Origin: Nostoc spongiaeforme FACHB-130
GTDB lineage: Bacteria > Cyanobacteriota > Cyanobacteriia > Cyanobacteriales > Nostocaceae
DNA: 64,000 bases
Direction of reading: 5' to 3'
Assembly: GCF_014698475.1 (NCBI RefSeq)
Contig: NZ_JACJTB010000019.1
Coordinates: 1 to 64,000 of the forward strand
In this document: one piece after another, positions 19,010-26,863 of the stretch
How the letters are laid out: each line of letters starts with the position of its first letter
How positions within the stretch are numbered: the first letter of the stretch is position 1
Program-made: the position numbers and the translations under genes
Notes under the pieces: generated by a model
Told to the model about the DNA's origin: nothing
The model's input: only the letters and a program-made list of their open reading frames with translations
Database searches by the model: none

Positions 19010-20086
19010 TTACATAACTGTACCGCGTGTAGATTCAGTCTCAATTGGTTTAATTAGGTATAGCTGTAACATGTGCCAAAAAATAGCAACAATTGGCGGA
19101 ATTTGTTGGAAGAATTTCACTATACCTGGCTGATTACTGTTTTTAATTGCAGCCAGTTTCAAGTTATTTTCCGAACACTGTTCTAAGCGCCAGAAAAATA
19201 GCGGGTGATTTGTATTCAAGATGAGGGGAAATGCGCGTGCAGAAGTGTTATTTGTCTCTTGAATAACTCTGTTGTTGTATTTACGAGGATGAATCCCAAT
19301 CACTTCGTAAAATGATGCACGTTCAAATACAGTCATTGTATGGGTAGCAAACACAGTCAGCAAAAAGAACCGCACCCACAATTTTGCTGTCCAACTTTTC
19401 CAGAGTTTAGTTTGCGATCGCAACAACGCTTTAAAGAAATCTCCGTGGCGATTTTCGTCTTGACACCAACTCTCAAACTTACGGAACAACGGATAAAACT
19501 GATATTCTGGATGCTCTTGCATGTGCTGATGCACTAAAATATATCGCCAATAACCAATTTTCTCCGATAGGTAAACTGTGTAAATAATCCACTCTGGCGG
19601 GAAAAAGGTATATGTGCGGTTTTTAGTTAAAAAGTTTAAATCTAATGACAGGTTCAAATCTGCCATTGATTTATTCAAAAACCCTGCATGACGAGCCTCA
19701 TCCCGCGCCAAGTATTCAAATGCTTGAGATAGCAACGGGTTATTTTTTTTCAGGCGACGTGATAATTCTTTAAATAAAAGAAACCCAGAAAACTCCGAAG
19801 TACAAGAGCGTTCTAAAAAGTCAATAAAAGCACGGCGTTTTTCTCCTGTAATGTGATCCCATGATTGCTTAAACTCATCATCACGCACAAAGTGATGGCG
19901 GTTGTAATCAGCCCGCAATTCATCAATCACAGCCTTGATTTCAGCCTCATTAGCCGATATATCCAATTTCGCCACTGCATCAAAGTCTGTAGTGTAAAAC
20001 CTGGGTGTTAATAAAGTTTCTGCAACAGGCGCTTTAATACCAGGCTTTAGCAATTGCGGCTCTGGGGTTGCAACTGAATCGACCAT
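19010..20086 (-). CDS. acsF: Mg-protoporphyrin IX monomethyl ester (oxidative) cyclase
   Basis: A 358-residue diiron oxygenase that forms the isocyclic ring of chlorophyll. Diiron ligand motifs are visible: EFSGFLLFKEL near 98-108, DEARHAGF near 129-136, and ENRHGDFF near 211-218. The length and N-terminus fit cyanobacterial AcsF (ChlA/CycI). A ribosome site, AAAGGAGTC, sits just before ATG 20086. It is divergent from heme oxygenase and hemN. The same trio forms the low-oxygen chlAII-ho2-hemN set in Synechocystis, so this may be the micro-oxic paralogue. That cannot be settled without the second copy. Confidence 0.9.
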   Translation of the reverse strand: MVDSVATPEPQLLKPGIKAPVAETLLTPRFYTTDFDAVAKLDISANEAEIKAVIDELRADYNRHHFVRDDEFKQSWDHITGEKRRAFIDFLERSCTSEFSGFLLFKELSRRLKKNNPLLSQAFEYLARDEARHAGFLNKSMADLNLSLDLNFLTKNRTYTFFPPEWIIYTVYLSEKIGYWRYILVHQHMQEHPEYQFYPLFRKFESWCQDENRHGDFFKALLRSQTKLWKSWTAKLWVRFFLLTVFATHTMTVFERASFYEVIGIHPRKYNNRVIQETNNTSARAFPLILNTNHPLFFWRLEQCSENNLKLAAIKNSNQPGIVKFFQQIPPIVAIFWHMLQLYLIKPIETESTRGTVM

Positions 20087-20541
20087 GAGACTCCTTTACA
20101 TTATTTTATCTTTTAATAGTTATATAAGCATAAAATGTTGTATATCCGCATCAGTTGAATTATGGAAAAGCAAATATCACGAGATAACCTTAATGCTCAG
20201 GTTTCTCAGGGTTGTAGCTGTGGTTTAGCGGCTAATTTCCTCGCTTTGGAGTGAAGTAGCAATGCAACATCGCTAAATTTGTCTAAATATTGGGGAATAT
20301 AAAGAAATATTAATAGCTGTATAGTTATACAAGTATTGATAGTTAAATGATTTTGGGAGAGCAAAAATCTCTCAGAACAGTATCGGCAATGGTAGTTGCT
20401 GCTTGAAGTGAGGCCGATACTTTTCCCCTCTACATCTAGAATAACAATCCTTAATCTCTGACGTAAATTCTTTTAAAAGTGCTGAGTTTTGAGTGCTGAG
20501 TAATTAAAACCAGCCTCTAAGCTGTCACCTCTAGCCCCCAG
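20087..20541. promoter_or_regulatory. divergent promoter region of acsF and heme oxygenase
   Basis: No gene seen. A 13-base motif, ATAGTTATATAAG, occurs at 20117-20129 near acsF and again with one change (ATAGTTATACAAG) at 20321-20333 on the heme oxygenase side. These could be sites for one shared regulator. At 20355-20421 is a hairpin pair that ends like a terminator (separate entry). Confidence 0.4.
20355..20425 (+). ncRNA. candidate leader RNA or attenuator before heme oxygenase
   Basis: A small hairpin (GGGAGAG with CTCTC) is followed by a perfect 9-base inverted repeat, AGTATCGGC (20379-20387) and GCCGATACT (20413-20421), then TTTTCCCC. This reads as a rho-independent terminator about 295 bases upstream of the heme oxygenase ATG. 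It could end a small RNA or attenuate the ho transcript. I match it to no known RNA family. Confidence 0.35.
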
Positions 20542-20673
20542 CCCGAATTTCTCACGTATGGGTAGCGGGGTGTGGGGAGAGAGGGGAGTGTGGGGGGAAA
20601 GATTTCTTCACCATCCTCCCACACTTCCCACACCTCCCACACCCCTGGATTTCTCTCTTGTGAGAAATCCAGG
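20542..20673 (+). repeat. MITE-like element, copy C
   Basis: A 132-base copy of the repeat at 12891-13039 in the same orientation, from CCCGAATTTCTCAC to GTGAGAAATCCAGG. It lies only 45 bases upstream of the heme oxygenase start, so it may affect that gene's 5' region. Confidence 0.7.
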
Positions 20674-20717
20674 ACAGCCCCTCAATTTAACGTAAGTCGG
20701 TGATAAAGGAATCCAAA

Positions 20718-21434
20718 ATGAGTAGTAACCTAGCCCTCAAACTGCGTACTGGTACGCAAAAAGCCCACACCGCCGCAGAAAATGTGGGATTTATGAAATG
20801 TTTTCTCAAAGGTGTAGTTGATAAAGACTGCTTTGCAAAGTTTTTGGGTAACTTGTATTTTGTTTACAGTGAACTCGAAGCAGCATTAGCCAATCAGCAA
20901 AACAATCCGATAATTGGTGGATTGTACTTTCCTGAATTAAATCGCCGGGCAGCTTTAGAAACAGACATGGTATTTTACTATGGCAGCAACTGGCGCAATT
21001 TAATCGCACCTTCTAACAATGGCAAAAAATACATCGCCCGGATTCAACAATTATCTGCATCTGAACCTGCATTGTTAATTGGTCACGCCTACACGCGCTA
21101 CATGGGCGACCTTTCTGGTGGTCAGATGTTACAAAAAATTGCTCAATCTACCCTCAAGCTGTCTGGCTATGAGGGTACTTCTTTTTACAACTTTGACCAA
21201 ATTCCCGACAAAAAAGCCTTTAAAGACAAATACCGCGAAGCTTTAAATGCTGTACAAGTAGATGATGCGACCGCCGAGAGGATTGTTGCTGAAGCCAATT
21301 ATGCCTTTAGTTTAAATATGCAAATGGCTGAGGAACTAGAAGGAAGTTTAGTTAAAGCGATCGGTCAAGTATTATTTAATAACTTGACCCGTGCCAATAA
21401 TCCTGGTAGTACAGAAGCAACTGCCACTCATTAA
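20718..21434 (+). CDS. ho: biliverdin-forming heme oxygenase
   Basis: A 238-residue heme oxygenase. His17 in TGTQKAHTAAEN is the proximal heme ligand, and GHAYTRYMGDLSGGQ (about 128-142) is the distal-helix signature with flexible glycines. It opens heme to biliverdin, the precursor of phycobilins. ATG 20718 is used; an in-frame GTG at 20700 would add six residues. With acsF and hemN it forms the tetrapyrrole cluster seen in cyanobacteria under low oxygen. Confidence 0.92.
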   Translation: MSSNLALKLRTGTQKAHTAAENVGFMKCFLKGVVDKDCFAKFLGNLYFVYSELEAALANQQNNPIIGGLYFPELNRRAALETDMVFYYGSNWRNLIAPSNNGKKYIARIQQLSASEPALLIGHAYTRYMGDLSGGQMLQKIAQSTLKLSGYEGTSFYNFDQIPDKKAFKDKYREALNAVQVDDATAERIVAEANYAFSLNMQMAEELEGSLVKAIGQVLFNNLTRANNPGSTEATATH

Positions 21435-21875
21435 TTTTCGCAAAATTTTGCTGTTTGGTTGGAGTCAACACATCATGTACTACAACTGATATCTAAACTA
21501 GACAGCAGCTAGTAGGAAAAGGCAGGAGGCAGGAGGCAGGAGTAAATAAATATATTACTCAGCATTCTTCTCCTTACTTTAATTGTTTGTGAGTGCCTGA
21601 TTATTTCTCCTGCTTTGCACTAGCGCATACAAAATCTATGGGCAATTTGTTGGATGTTGATATTGGTGAAAGTAACAAATTGCCGCTTCTATTAACCATA
21701 TAGCTTTAGTCAGATAGGTCAGGAAATTTTGAGAATGTAAAAGCAGAAGTAATATTTTACCTTCTACCTTCTGCCTTCTGCCCCCTGCCTTCTGCCTCTG
21801 GCAATACAAACAAGCACTCAGGCTGATTTTTTGAAAGTTGGAAAATCCAGCCTACCCATTACGTTGGAGGTTTTG
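21435..21875. other. intergenic region with heptamer tandem repeats
   Basis: No gene seen. At about 21518-21542 the run AGGCAGG is repeated, and at 21760-21800 the complementary heptamer TTCTGCC repeats five or six times. The two arrays can pair with each other across about 220 bases. A ribosome site, TTGGAGG, at 21864-21870 precedes hemN. Confidence 0.6.
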
Positions 21876-23258
21876 ATGGTATTCATATTACCCAGTGTCA
21901 AGTTTGATTTGGATTTGATCAAAAAGTACGACACAGCTGCACCGAGATATACAAGTTATCCACCGGCTACCGAGTTAAGCGAAACATTTACAACAGAAGA
22001 TTTTCATACAGCGATCGCAGCTTCTAACCAGAGAAAATCTCCGCTATCATTTTATTTCCACATTCCTTTTTGTCAAAGTGCTTGTTATTTCTGTGGCTGT
22101 AATACAGTAATTTCCAACAACAAGAATATTGCCAAACCTTATCTAGAACATTTGGCGCAAGAAATCAAGCAGATGTCTACCTTGATTTCTCCCGATAGAA
22201 AGGTATTACAAATGCACTGGGGTGGCGGTACACCAAATTATTTAGACTTGGAACAAGTGGAATTTTTGTGGAAGAAAATTACACAACATTTTGAATTTGA
22301 CCCCCAAGCAGAAATTTCCATTGAAATTAATCCCCGCTACGTTGATAAAGAATATATTTTCTTTTTGCGGGAGCTAGGATTTAATCGTGTGAGTTTTGGT
22401 ATCCAAGACTTTAATAATGAAGTCCAAGTCGCTGTGAATCGCATCCAGCCAGAAGACTTGTTATTTAATGTCATGGATTGGATTAAAGCAGCCAAGTTTG
22501 ATAGTGTGAATGTTGATTTAATTTATGGTTTACCTTATCAAACTCTGCAAACATTTCGAGACACAATTAGAAAGACTGTTGCATTAGATCCAGACCGAAT
22601 TGTGGTGTTTAACTTTGCTTATGTGCCTTGGTTAAAACCTGCACAAAAAAATATTCCCCCAGAAGCATTACCAAAACCGCAAGAAAAGTTAGAAATTCTC
22701 AAAATGACGATTGAGGAATTAACCAGTAGCCAGTATTTATTTATTGGGATGGATCATTTTGCTAAATCGAACGATGAATTAGCGATCGCCCAACGAAATC
22801 GCACCCTACAACGCAACTTCCAAGGTTACACCACCCACGCTGGTACAGATTTGTTTGGGTTTGGGTCAACATCAATTAGTATGTTGAACGATGCTTACGT
22901 CCAAAACCATAAACACCTCAAAGATTATTATCAAGCAGTTGCTAACAATGTTTTACCTGTGAGTAAAGGCATCAAACTTACTCAAGATGACATTATTCGT
23001 CGAGATGTCATTATGTGCATCATGTCTCATTTTCAGTTGTACAAACAAGATATTGAAGAGAAATATCATATCAATTTTGATGAATATTTCTCTCAAGAAT
23101 TATCAGCTTTACAACCATTAGTTGAAGATGGATTACTAAAGTTATCTACCCATCACCTGCAAATTACTGACATCGGCAGATTATTAGTGAGAAATATTGC
23201 TGTTGTTTTTGATGCTCATCATCAACAGCAAGATAAGCAATTTTCTAGGGCAATTTAA
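21876..23258 (+). CDS. hemN: oxygen-independent coproporphyrinogen III oxidase
   Basis: A 460-residue radical-SAM enzyme. The 4Fe-4S motif is CQSACYFC (Cys66, Cys70, Cys73), preceded by FHIPF. MHWGGGTPNYL follows at about 112-122, and the HemN C-terminal domain begins near 370. It replaces the oxygen-dependent HemF in protoporphyrin synthesis when oxygen is low. The start is ATG 21876, which has TTGGAGG six bases upstream; a TTG at 21831 is less likely. It lies downstream of heme oxygenase on the same strand. Confidence 0.92.
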   Translation: MVFILPSVKFDLDLIKKYDTAAPRYTSYPPATELSETFTTEDFHTAIAASNQRKSPLSFYFHIPFCQSACYFCGCNTVISNNKNIAKPYLEHLAQEIKQMSTLISPDRKVLQMHWGGGTPNYLDLEQVEFLWKKITQHFEFDPQAEISIEINPRYVDKEYIFFLRELGFNRVSFGIQDFNNEVQVAVNRIQPEDLLFNVMDWIKAAKFDSVNVDLIYGLPYQTLQTFRDTIRKTVALDPDRIVVFNFAYVPWLKPAQKNIPPEALPKPQEKLEILKMTIEELTSSQYLFIGMDHFAKSNDELAIAQRNRTLQRNFQGYTTHAGTDLFGFGSTSISMLNDAYVQNHKHLKDYYQAVANNVLPVSKGIKLTQDDIIRRDVIMCIMSHFQLYKQDIEEKYHINFDEYFSQELSALQPLVEDGLLKLSTHHLQITDIGRLLVRNIAVVFDAHHQQQDKQFSRAI

Positions 23259-23522
23259 CTCTAAATGGTGATTAATTTTGGAGTTAGTTTAAGCTATGTC
23301 TTAAACTTTAGTTTTGGTATCACTGTGTAAGTCCTAAGAAGAAAATAATACTAGATATAAGTAGGTCGTTGTGAATATTTATCGTCAGGATAAGGCAGGA
23401 GGGAAGAGGTTTTTAGCTTAGTTAATCTTTCGTAACATAGTTAGGTTTTTTCTCACCGACTTACTTAAAACTCATATTTGATTGGGAGAAGAATCAGCCA
23501 ATTCAGAAATCAAACCGGATTT

Positions 23523-23894
23523 CTATAGAGTCTCGGCATATACTTCTTGTTGTAGCCTAGTGAGTTTTGTTGCTAGGTAAGTTTTGATTTCTGCTAGTTG
23601 TTGCATTTTTTCAGTGATTTCTTGAAGTTTGCATTCAATAATCAGTATTTGCTTAGTTTTAGGTAGTTCATTACTTCCCCATTCATCAATTAGCTGTTTA
23701 ATTTCATTGAGGGTAAACCCCAAGGCTTTACCTTGATTGATCAGCCGCAGATGTTCTATTGTCTCGACACTAAATTCTTTATATATTCTGCTTCCTGCCT
23801 GTCTTTCATTAGCAGCAATCAATCCGATTTTTTCATAAAAACGGATCGTGTCTTTTGATAATCCTGTTTTCTTAGAGAGTTCGCCAATTAGCAT
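23523..23894 (-). CDS. MerR-family transcriptional regulator
   Basis: A 123-residue regulator starting MLIGELSKKTGLSKDTIRFYEKIGLI, the standard MerR winged-helix start, followed by a wing (RIYKEFSVETIEHLRLI) and a C-terminal coiled-coil dimer helix. No cysteines are placed as in metal sensors, so the signal is unknown. An alternative GTG/ATG start at 23933 would add 13 residues. It is divergent from the SDR gene at 24244, and a MerR-type operator lies between them. Confidence 0.82.
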   Translation of the reverse strand: MLIGELSKKTGLSKDTIRFYEKIGLIAANERQAGSRIYKEFSVETIEHLRLINQGKALGFTLNEIKQLIDEWGSNELPKTKQILIIECKLQEITEKMQQLAEIKTYLATKLTRLQQEVYAETL

Positions 23895-24176
23895 CAGATT
23901 TACCTGTAATATTTGTCCTTGGTTATTGGTCATTTGTCATGACTATGACAGTCTCCACTCCTAAAATAGAACTCTTGCACGAATAATTGAAAAATCGGAA
24001 TATATAATTTTTCTGCCTTCTTATTTGCGTCTTTGCGCGGCAGTCGCTTCAAGTCGGGGAACCAGCCCAACGCGCTGCCTTGCCTTTGCGTGAGCTTTTA
24101 AATAATATTGTCAGCAACACCAAAGTATTTATGCAAGAGGTCTAATGTACAAATGAAAAACGCACCAACTGATCAC

Positions 24177-24208
24177 TTGACTGTGGAGTATACTCTACAG
24201 TTTAGGCT
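24177..24208 (+). promoter_or_regulatory. MerR-type promoter with operator in the spacer
   Basis: TTGACT (24177-24182) is a -35 box. It is followed by the near-perfect palindrome CTGTGGAGTATACTCTACAG (24181-24200, 18 of 20 positions symmetric), and then TTAGGC or TAGGCT as -10, giving a 19-20 base spacer. This stretched spacer with a dyad inside is the layout MerR regulators use. It should drive the SDR gene. Confidence 0.6.
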
Positions 24209-24243
24209 TTCTTTCAGATAGCGATTTTGAAATCAGGAAGCCA

Positions 24244-25056
24244 ATGATGCGTAAGACAGTTTTGATTACAGGTGCTTCGAGTGGAATTGGTGAAGCCACA
24301 GCAAAGTATTTCTTAAATAAAGGCTGGAATGTTGCTGCAACAATGCGATCGCCACAAAAAGCTGGCGACTGGACAAAGGCAAAAAATATTATCTGTCCGT
24401 ATTTGGATGTCACAAATCCAGACACCATCGAGTCTGCATTGCATGAGACATTAGCAGCTTTTGGACAAATAGATGTATTAGTTAATAATGCCGGATATGC
24501 GCTCATGGGGCCACTGGAAGGAGTGACACCAGAACAGTTAGAACATCAATTTCAAACTAATTTTTTTGGACTTGTATCGACGATTCAAAAAATTTTACCT
24601 ATTTTGCGGAGACAAGGCGGAGGCACAATTATTAATGTGGCTTCGATTGGTGGTCGTTTGGCTTTTCCACTTGTGTCTTCTTATCATGCAACTAAATGGG
24701 CGGTAGAGGGACTTTCTGAATCTCTACGCTATGAGCTACGAAGTTTTGGAATTCGTGTCAAAATTATTGAACCTGGTGGGATTAAGACAAATTTTATTAA
24801 TCACGGCATTGTCTGGGCAAATCATCCTGCCTATACAGATATGGTCTATCAAGTGAAAAGCTTTAATGAGAAGATTAATGATTCTTTAGCTGCGCCGGAA
24901 GGTGTGGCTAAAACAATTTATCGAGCAGCCAGCGATCGCTCCGCAAGACTGCGTTATTCTCCTTATGGGGAAGCGTTTCTGGTTCTGCACGCAATTCTCC
25001 CTGATAAATTATGGCGGTCTTTAGTTGAGACTGTGATGTTGCGGACAACAAAATAA
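24244..25056 (+). CDS. short-chain dehydrogenase/reductase
   Basis: A 270-residue classical SDR. It has TGASSGIG (about 9-16) for NAD(P) binding, NNAG near 81-84, a catalytic Ser in NVASIGG, YHATK as the Tyr/Lys pair near 150-154, and EPGG. Substrate is unknown. The strong match of its promoter to a MerR operator suggests it is induced by the divergent MerR regulator, so the substrate may relate to that signal. Confidence 0.88.
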   Translation: MMRKTVLITGASSGIGEATAKYFLNKGWNVAATMRSPQKAGDWTKAKNIICPYLDVTNPDTIESALHETLAAFGQIDVLVNNAGYALMGPLEGVTPEQLEHQFQTNFFGLVSTIQKILPILRRQGGGTIINVASIGGRLAFPLVSSYHATKWAVEGLSESLRYELRSFGIRVKIIEPGGIKTNFINHGIVWANHPAYTDMVYQVKSFNEKINDSLAAPEGVAKTIYRAASDRSARLRYSPYGEAFLVLHAILPDKLWRSLVETVMLRTTK

Positions 25057-25232
25057 TTTTGGTTTCTCAAAAAATATTGAAATTGGGTGTAAGGGTTTTG
25101 CTTACTTACACCCTTACACGCCCAATGGCGCGAGAGAGGTTACCGTAATTTTAAACATTCTGATCGTAAATTCTAACTTCTGATTCTTAAATTCTGCTGT
25201 AATATTCATGCAGCAAGGTTGAGTGTGAGCAG

Positions 25233-26123
25233 ATGAGAAAAATTTGGCTGCTGAGTTTAACTATAGTGAGTGTTGGTGTATTGCTTTTGTGGTTGGGTAT
25301 AAGTTTGTTACCAAAGTCGATATCTTCGGCAATTCCCAACTCAAAAACCATCCGTTACTTTGAACGCACCTTACCCCAAGGTATAGCTCATGTTTTGTTA
25401 ATTCCAGCCAACAGCAAGTTTGTAGTTACTCCAGCATTATCACAGCAGACAAACACTGTAGAAGAATTTGCCCAAAAGCATCAAGCTGTGGCTATTATCA
25501 ACGCTGGCTTTTTTGACCCAGCCAACGAAAAATCTACATCTTATATTATTGCTAATGGTCAATTGGTAGGTGACCCCAGAAATAATGAGAGATTGATTAA
25601 TAATCCCAAATTAAGACCTTACTTGATTGCAATTTTAAATCGGAGTCAATTTCGCCGTTACTTGTGTGGAGAAACAACTCGCTACGCCATAGCTGTGCAT
25701 AATGAAACACCACCAGCCAAATGTCGCATAATTGACGCTATTGGTGCTGGGCCACGACTTTTACCAAAACTCACACCAGAGCAGGAAGCTTTTGTAGATA
25801 ATACTAACGGACGCGATGCAATTGGAAGTAAACAACCCAACGCTAGAACGGCTGTAGGTATTACCCGCGATCGCAGTATTCTTTTAGTGATGGTAGCTCA
25901 AAAGCCTTCACAACCGAATAATTCTGGTGTATCTCTATCGCAACTAGCAGATTTAATGAAAAAGCTGGGCGCAGCCGAAGCAATGAACTTGGATGGCGGT
26001 AGTTCATCTTCCCTTTATTACAACGGTAAAGCCTTCTACGGCAAAGTTGATTTACAAGGCAATGTTATCAAGCGACCTGTAAAATCCGTTTTATTAGTCC
26101 AAGACATAACAGGGGACAGGTAA
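25233..26123 (+). CDS. phosphodiester glycosidase family protein (NAGPA-like), membrane anchored
   Basis: A 296-residue protein with an N-terminal transmembrane anchor or uncleaved signal (about 4-26). The NAGPA/DUF2233 domain shows INAGFFD near 87-93, NARTAVGI near 208-215, and the hallmark NLDGGSSSSLYYNG near 252-265. In other bacteria this fold removes sugars from phosphodiesters or acts on the cell wall. It probably works in the periplasm. It is a single gene. Confidence 0.82.
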   Translation: MRKIWLLSLTIVSVGVLLLWLGISLLPKSISSAIPNSKTIRYFERTLPQGIAHVLLIPANSKFVVTPALSQQTNTVEEFAQKHQAVAIINAGFFDPANEKSTSYIIANGQLVGDPRNNERLINNPKLRPYLIAILNRSQFRRYLCGETTRYAIAVHNETPPAKCRIIDAIGAGPRLLPKLTPEQEAFVDNTNGRDAIGSKQPNARTAVGITRDRSILLVMVAQKPSQPNNSGVSLSQLADLMKKLGAAEAMNLDGGSSSSLYYNGKAFYGKVDLQGNVIKRPVKSVLLVQDITGDR

Positions 26124-26863
26124 TAGGTGACAGGTGACAGGGTTAAAAGCTTTGTGCTGTCATTCATTTTATAATTACCCCCAACTGATACCAAGCTGGG
26201 GCATATTGGGGATATTGGCTAATGATTTGTTCGTATTGGGCGATCGCTTCGGTTAATTTTAAAGGAATGCAACTATGGCGATCGCTGACCGTAGCCAGAC
26301 CATTTAATATAGTGCTGATAAATATAATCCGTTAGTTATCAGTTTCCACCGCTAAATCATGAATATCTGGAATTGCAACCAGTCAATAAAATGATGCGAA
26401 GCAAGTATTTCTACAGGAAGAGCAGCCTGAGCATTAGATTGTAAAAGCATAAACAAAAAATATATCAATGTAGATTAGGTGGAACAAAGTGAAACCCAAC
26501 CTTTTTAGTTACCAACTATACATACGTATAAAATCAAGTCAACAAGTGATTTGAGTTAATACAAATACTACTAATAAATAAAAATTAAATCAGCAATTAT
26601 ACATAAATAGATTGTCTTAAACTTCTTTTGAAATCAGTTAAGCACAGTAATAGTACTGTAAATTTTTATATCAATTTAAGCTAAAAAAGTATAAGTATTT
26701 TTTTCATTTCTAGGTGTTCGTTTCACCTTTTCTAGTTTGCTGAGGTACAAGTTTCTCTGCGTTTATCTGGGTGCATCTGCGGTTAATTTTTCCTGTCTAT
26801 TACCTCGCTAGAGTCAGAAATACTATAGCCCAATTAACCCTCCAGTCAAAAGATTGAAACATT
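26124..26863. other. intergenic region with gene remnant and AT-rich DNA
   Basis: The left part holds a degraded TPR-protein remnant on the minus strand (26164-26268 and perhaps to 26440). The middle (about 26450-26700) is very AT-rich, with nothing I can identify. The right part includes a common interspersed sequence (TCTGCGTTTATCTGG, 26757-26771) just before the DUF4347 gene. Confidence 0.5.
26164..26268 (-). pseudogene. TPR-protein fragment
   Basis: On the minus strand this reads as about 34 residues (LTEAIAQYEQIISQYPQ and on to YAPAWYQLGVI) before a stop, a recognisable tetratricopeptide helix pair. No start or full-length frame exists. Further minus-strand sequence up to about 26440 reads LPVEILASHHFIDWLQ but is broken by stops. 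It is probably the decayed 3' end of a TPR gene. Confidence 0.45.
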
